DNA from: an uncultured Myxococcales bacterium
GTDB lineage: Bacteria; Myxococcota_A; UBA9042; DTJE01
Direction of reading: 5' to 3'
NCBI GenBank assembly: GCA_937975765.1
Contig: CALJUR010000092.1
Span: 1 to 64,000 of the forward strand
Length of the DNA stretch: 64,000 bases
Shown here: piece after piece, positions 60,631 to 64,000 of the stretch
Layout: each line of letters begins with the position of its first letter
Position numbering within the stretch: position 1 is the first letter of the stretch
Program-made: the position numbers and the translations under genes
Notes under the pieces: model-generated
Databases searched by the model: none
Told to the model about the DNA's origin: nothing
What the model saw: the letters and a program-made list of their open reading frames with translations, nothing else

Positions 60631-61287
60631 CTACAGGTTCCCGGTCACCATCAGCAGCATCCGGGTGACGAAGTCGATCGGCCACGCCATCAGCCGTCCC
60701 GCGAACCCGATCAGCAGCGCGAACGCCAGGATCACGAACATCGGGTTGCGCTCCAGCACGGCGTACCGGCGCCCCAGCGAGTCCGGCAGCAGCCCGGCCA
60801 GCACCCGGCTGCCGTCCAGCGGCGGCACCGGGATCAGGTTGAACACCGCCAGCACGACGTTGATCTTGAAGGTCATGATCATCAGCGTCAGCACGGCCTC
60901 GGGCAGGTTCATGCCCACCACCGCCCGGAAGCCGACCGCGATCAGCAGCGCGAACAGCAGGTTGGACAGCGGGCCGGCCGCCGCGGTCAGCAGCACGCCG
61001 GTCTTCATCCGGACCTTCCGGGTGAACCGCACCGGGTTGATGGGGACCGGCTTGGCCCACCCGAAGAAGAACCCCGATCCGGACACGATCGCCAGCAGCG
61101 GCAGCAGGATCGTCCCGAAGACGTCGATGTGCGACATCGGGTTCAGGTTCATGCGGCCCACGCGGGAGGCCGTGTCGTCCCCCAGCGCGAACGCCGACCG
61201 GGCATGGGCGTATTCATGCACCGTCAGCGACAGGATCATCGGCACCAGGACCATCACCGCTTGCTGCAGGGTATCCAACGCGGGCAT
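60631..61287 (-). CDS. Site-2 protease family (M50) membrane peptidase
   Basis: A 218-residue rhomboid-like M50 protein with five or six membrane segments. The zinc-binding His-Glu-Tyr-Ala-His is at 24-28, Asn-Pro-Met-Ser-His at about 49-53, and the third ligand in Pro-Pro-Leu-Asp-Gly at about 155-159. It cuts membrane proteins; a target is not evident. It is convergent with rsmB (9 bp between stops). Confidence 0.93.
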   Translation of the reverse strand: MPALDTLQQAVMVLVPMILSLTVHEYAHARSAFALGDDTASRVGRMNLNPMSHIDVFGTILLPLLAIVSGSGFFFGWAKPVPINPVRFTRKVRMKTGVLLTAAAGPLSNLLFALLIAVGFRAVVGMNLPEAVLTLMIMTFKINVVLAVFNLIPVPPLDGSRVLAGLLPDSLGRRYAVLERNPMFVILAFALLIGFAGRLMAWPIDFVTRMLLMVTGNL

Positions 61288-61335
61288 CCTCCGTCCCCGT
61301 CCCGGTGCTCTCCCGATGAGAGGCCGGGCGGTGTC

Positions 61336-62970
61336 TCAACGATAGGCATCGACAGGCGCGCGGTCCAGTCCCCCGCCCGCGCGGCAGCGACGGCGCAATG
61401 CCCACGCAGCCAGGAACGGCATCCACGCCAGGAAGGCCGCCGGGCCTGTCCCCGGGGACGAACCCGCACCGGCCTGGCAGCCCCCGCCGTTCCCGTCTCC
61501 CGGGCCTTCCGGTCCGTCCCGGTCGTCGGCAACCGCCTCCCCGGGGTCGTCGCCGTCCGGCGGGTCCCCGGCCAACTCCCCGGCCTCGCCGTCACCGGCC
61601 TCGTCCGCGCCCCGGATGCCCGCGCCGGTCCAGGCCCCGCCCAGCCAGCCGGGACCGTGCATCCCGTGGGTCTTCGTCCACCAGCCGCCAGACCCGTCCT
61701 CGCCCGTCGCGTCGCCCGGCTCGACGACGTCCTCGGGCGCTTCCGGCACCGCTTCCGGCACCGCCTCGGGCACCGGCTCCGGCGGATCCACCACCATCCC
61801 GAACGCCTGGTCGAGGGCGGTCCACGGCTCCGGCGAATCCTCGTCGTATCCCAGCGCCCAGTAGGCCACGCCGCCCAGGCCGCGTTCCGCCGCCAGTCCG
61901 GCCTTCGCCGCCAGCGAGTCCAGGTTCTCGCACCACAACTGGCGCCACGCGCCCGATGCCTGGTACCCGATCCACGGCGTCGAGGACGCCTCGTCCCAGC
62001 GCCACCCGCCGGCCGCCACCGCCCGCACCCCGCAGTCCGCGTAGAACCGCGCCGTCGCGTCGCCCGTCGCCGTCCCCGGCGCCACGTCGGCCTTCACCGG
62101 CCAGTCGTACCCGTACAGCGGCAGCCCCAGCAGGAGCCGTCCCCGGTTCTCCGTTCCGCCCCACCGGTCGTAGTCGTCCAGCGTCCAGGTCAGCGACAGT
62201 TTCTCCCCCCACGTCGCCGACGACGCCAGCGGGCTGACCGGCCCGGGCTCCCCGCCGCGCCAATGGTAGTCGTACCCCATGATCACCAGGCCGTCGCTGG
62301 CCAGCGCCAACAAGTCGTAGTCGAACGCCCCGGACCAGTCGATGGGCGGCGTGTCCAGCGTCACGTACGAGACCCCGAGCGCCTGGTCCATCGCCGCCTT
62401 CAACTCGCCCACGAACGTCACGAACGCCGCCTTCGACCCGACCGGCAGCCCCTCGAAATCCACGTTGACGCCGTCGCCACCCCCCGCGACCACCGCATCC
62501 ACCAGGTTCGCCACCGCCTTCGCCCGGGCCGCCGGGCTGCCCAGCAGCGCCTGCATCGTCGCCTTGTCGAAGCACGTCGCCACCAGCACCACCCGCACGC
62601 CGGCCGCGCGGGCCGCGTCCACCAGCGGGGCCAGGTCCTCCGTGCCCCAGTGCCGCGTCGTGCCCAGCGAGCCGTCGGATGCGACCGACACCCCGAAGTA
62701 CGCCAGCGTCGTCAGCCGGTCCAGCCGCAGCGTCGCCGCCCCCACGCTCCAGTAGGGCAGGAACCCCAGCACCTCGACGTCGCGCGCCCGGACCGCATCG
62801 ACCTCCGGCATGACCATCGACAGCCGCGGGTGCGCGTCGTAGGGCAGGTCGCGGTGCGCCTCCCACTCCGCCGCCATGCGGGAGAACCCCTGCCCGCGGG
62901 CGCCGACCGCCACGAACGTCACGGCCAGCAGCCCCGCCAGCCCCAGGATCCCGATCCGGTCCTCGCGCAT
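61336..62970 (-). CDS. Secreted GH18-like (chitinase-fold) protein with MYXO-CTERM-like tail
   Basis: A 544-residue protein: signal peptide (1-27), GH18 TIM barrel (about 62-395) with the catalytic Asp-Gly-Val-Asn-Val-Asp-Phe-Glu at 166-173 (DxxDxDxE, acid Glu173), a Pro/Glu/Val/Gly/Asp-rich spacer, and a tail Gly-Gly-Cys-Gln-Ala-Gly, hydrophobic segment, Arg-Arg-Arg. GH18 enzymes cut chitin or peptidoglycan glycans; similar proteins act in spore or cell-wall metabolism. GGAGGGG precedes the ATG. A TAGAAT box (minus strand, 62999-62994) lies upstream. It is divergent from the nitroreductase gene. Confidence 0.87.
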   Translation of the reverse strand: MREDRIGILGLAGLLAVTFVAVGARGQGFSRMAAEWEAHRDLPYDAHPRLSMVMPEVDAVRARDVEVLGFLPYWSVGAATLRLDRLTTLAYFGVSVASDGSLGTTRHWGTEDLAPLVDAARAAGVRVVLVATCFDKATMQALLGSPAARAKAVANLVDAVVAGGGDGVNVDFEGLPVGSKAAFVTFVGELKAAMDQALGVSYVTLDTPPIDWSGAFDYDLLALASDGLVIMGYDYHWRGGEPGPVSPLASSATWGEKLSLTWTLDDYDRWGGTENRGRLLLGLPLYGYDWPVKADVAPGTATGDATARFYADCGVRAVAAGGWRWDEASSTPWIGYQASGAWRQLWCENLDSLAAKAGLAAERGLGGVAYWALGYDEDSPEPWTALDQAFGMVVDPPEPVPEAVPEAVPEAPEDVVEPGDATGEDGSGGWWTKTHGMHGPGWLGGAWTGAGIRGADEAGDGEAGELAGDPPDGDDPGEAVADDRDGPEGPGDGNGGGCQAGAGSSPGTGPAAFLAWMPFLAAWALRRRCRAGGGLDRAPVDAYR

Positions 62971-63032
62971 TCGAAGCCCCTCCGGTCCGCCGCATTCTAC
63001 CATCGCCCGAAGGCGCCCCCCGTTTCGTGTGC

Positions 63033-63038
63033 TATCCT
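63033..63038 (+). promoter_or_regulatory. -10 box of the nitroreductase gene
   Basis: TATCCT at 63033-63038, 16 bp before the GTG at 63055. It is the plus arm of a divergent region with the GH18-like gene (TAGAAT at 62999-62994, minus strand). Confidence 0.4.
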
Positions 63039-63054
63039 CCCTCCGGAGGCGAAC

Positions 63055-63687
63055 GTGGAAGACAGGACATCCCCCGGGCCGTTGTTCCCGCTGCCGGCCC
63101 CGCGCCGCGAGGGCGGGATGCCGCTGGCCGAGGCGCTGGATGCCCGCCGTTCGCAAAGGCTCTTCCCGGGCCTGCCCATCGCGCTGGCGGACCTGTCCCA
63201 ACTGCTGTGGGCCGCCCAGGGCCTCGTGGCGGACGGCCGCCGCCGAACGGTACCCTCGGCCGGCCAGACCTACCCGCTGGAGGTCTGGGTCGTGGCCGGG
63301 GACGTGACCGGCCTGCCGCCCGGCACCTACCGGTACCAGCCGTGCCAGCACGCGCTGGCCCCGGTGTCCGAGGGCGATGCGCGGGCCGACCTGTTCCGCG
63401 CGACGATGGCCCAGGCCCAGGCCGCCGACGCCCCAGTCACGCTGGTCCTGGCGGCCGTCCACGACCGGACCACGGCGCGGTACGGCACGCGGGGGGTCAC
63501 CTACGCGCTGCTGGAGGCCGGCCACGCCGGGCAGAACCTGTACCTCCAGGCCGCCGCGCTGGACCTCGGCACCGTCGCCATCGGCGCGTTCCGCGAGGAG
63601 GTGGTCCGCGCCGTCCTGCAACTGCCGCCCGACCAGCACCCTCTGTACCTGTTCCCGGTCGGCCGCACTCCCACTCCATCCCCTTGA
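63055..63687 (+). CDS. Nitroreductase-family protein, SagB-type
   Basis: A 210-residue FMN-binding nitroreductase-fold protein with the SagB/ThcOx marks Arg-Arg-Ser-Gln-Arg at about 31-35, Pro-Ser-Ala-Gly-Gln-Thr-Tyr-Pro-Leu-Glu at about 67-76 and Gly-Thr-Tyr-Arg-Tyr at about 92-96. SagB enzymes oxidise azolines in peptide pathways, but no cyclodehydratase is nearby, so a general dehydrogenase role is as likely. The GTG has GGAGGCGAAC before it. Confidence 0.88.
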   Translation: MEDRTSPGPLFPLPAPRREGGMPLAEALDARRSQRLFPGLPIALADLSQLLWAAQGLVADGRRRTVPSAGQTYPLEVWVVAGDVTGLPPGTYRYQPCQHALAPVSEGDARADLFRATMAQAQAADAPVTLVLAAVHDRTTARYGTRGVTYALLEAGHAGQNLYLQAAALDLGTVAIGAFREEVVRAVLQLPPDQHPLYLFPVGRTPTPSP

Positions 63688-63703
63688 CCCCGGAGCGAAC
63701 ACC

Positions 63704-64000
63704 ATGCCATCGGACCTCAGGAAGGAACGAGACCGCGCGCGGACGGAACGGCGCCGCCAGGCCGTCCTGGACGCCGCGACCCGGGTCTTCGTGCGGCAGG
63801 GCTTCCACCGCACGCTGATCTCCGACATTGCCAAGGAGGCGGGCGTCGGCCAGGGCACCTTCTACCGGCACTTCCCGGACAAGCGCGCGATCTTCGAGGC
63901 CGTCTTCGACCGGTTCGTGGACTCGCTGTTCGCCGAGTTCGCCGGCATGAGCGCCAACCTGCCGAAGGACGCCCGCGAGTACCGCGACTCGTCGGTGGCC
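63704..64000 (+). CDS. TetR-family transcriptional regulator (cut by window end)
   Basis: The first 99 residues of a TetR-family repressor. It has a basic N-terminus, then the HTH (Ile-Ser-Asp-Ile-Ala-Lys-Glu-Ala-Gly-Val-Gly-Gln-Gly-Thr-Phe-Tyr-Arg-His-Phe at about 39-57). GGAG precedes the ATG. It lies 16 bp after the nitroreductase stop and is probably cotranscribed. The ligand domain is outside the window. Confidence 0.9.
   Translation, partial: MPSDLRKERDRARTERRRQAVLDAATRVFVRQGFHRTLISDIAKEAGVGQGTFYRHFPDKRAIFEAVFDRFVDSLFAEFAGMSANLPKDAREYRDSSVA

Noticed and set aside
63055..63687. Part of a thiazole/oxazole peptide pathway because of the SagB-type protein
   Set aside because: No cyclodehydratase, precursor peptide or transporter is visible, and the next gene is only a TetR regulator.

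Overview
The window is very GC-rich DNA with dense, mostly convincing bacterial genes: GC-rich third codon positions, clear AGGAGG-type ribosome binding sites and many 4-bp ATGA/GTGA stop-start overlaps. Eight lipoproteins carry an Asp/Ala/Pro/Val-rich linker after the lipobox. Two secreted proteins end in Gly-Cys-Gln-Ala-Gly, a hydrophobic stretch and Arg-Arg-Arg, which resembles the MYXO-CTERM sorting signal. Together with a thrombospondin-repeat OmpA protein and an NtrC-type regulator, this suggests Myxococcota or a related deltaproteobacterial-type lineage. That assignment is inference; there is no rRNA in the window.

Layout. 0-12.4 kb is accessory-looking: a lipoprotein with a metallo-beta-lactamase-fold protein, a DUF1697 protein, two Cys-rich secreted proteins, three toxin-antitoxin loci (HigBA, Fic/AbrB, HigB-like/XRE), a restriction-modification pair whose endonuclease is frameshifted, and an overlapping three-gene operon of unknown function in lower-GC DNA beside a 42-bp tandem repeat. 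12.4-30 kb holds a stand-alone radical SAM protein, envelope and secreted proteins (HEAT, HAMP, GH5, GH31, lipoproteins, NfeD/SPFH, OmpA), a tRNA-dihydrouridine synthase and an aldo/keto reductase with a replaced catalytic tetrad. 30-37 kb holds a sigma-54 activator broken by a 16-bp duplication, a zinc phospholipase C-like protein, VapBC, tRNA-Val(CAC) and two lipoproteins.

37.3-60.6 kb is the most striking part. Nine radical SAM genes (one encoding two radical SAM domains), three polytopic membrane proteins of the GT-C glycosyltransferase type, a FAD/NAD(P) amine-oxidase-fold protein and a flippase-like UPF0104 protein lie in blocks transcribed from divergent promoters. Each membrane protein shares a transcription unit with radical SAM genes. 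No acyl carrier, ketosynthase or precursor peptide is visible, so the product cannot be named; modification or assembly of a lipid-linked or envelope compound is a guess. RsmB, an M50 protease, a GH18-like protein with the sorting tail, a SagB-type nitroreductase and a TetR regulator cut by the window end close the region.

Non-coding structure is rich. A palindromic GC element (two copies exactly 96 bp) sits at gene 3' ends and twice supplies the stop codon. Promoters follow TTGACG-N17-TAnnnT. Several genes have a -10 box only 6-9 bp before the start codon and no ribosome binding site, so they are probably leaderless.
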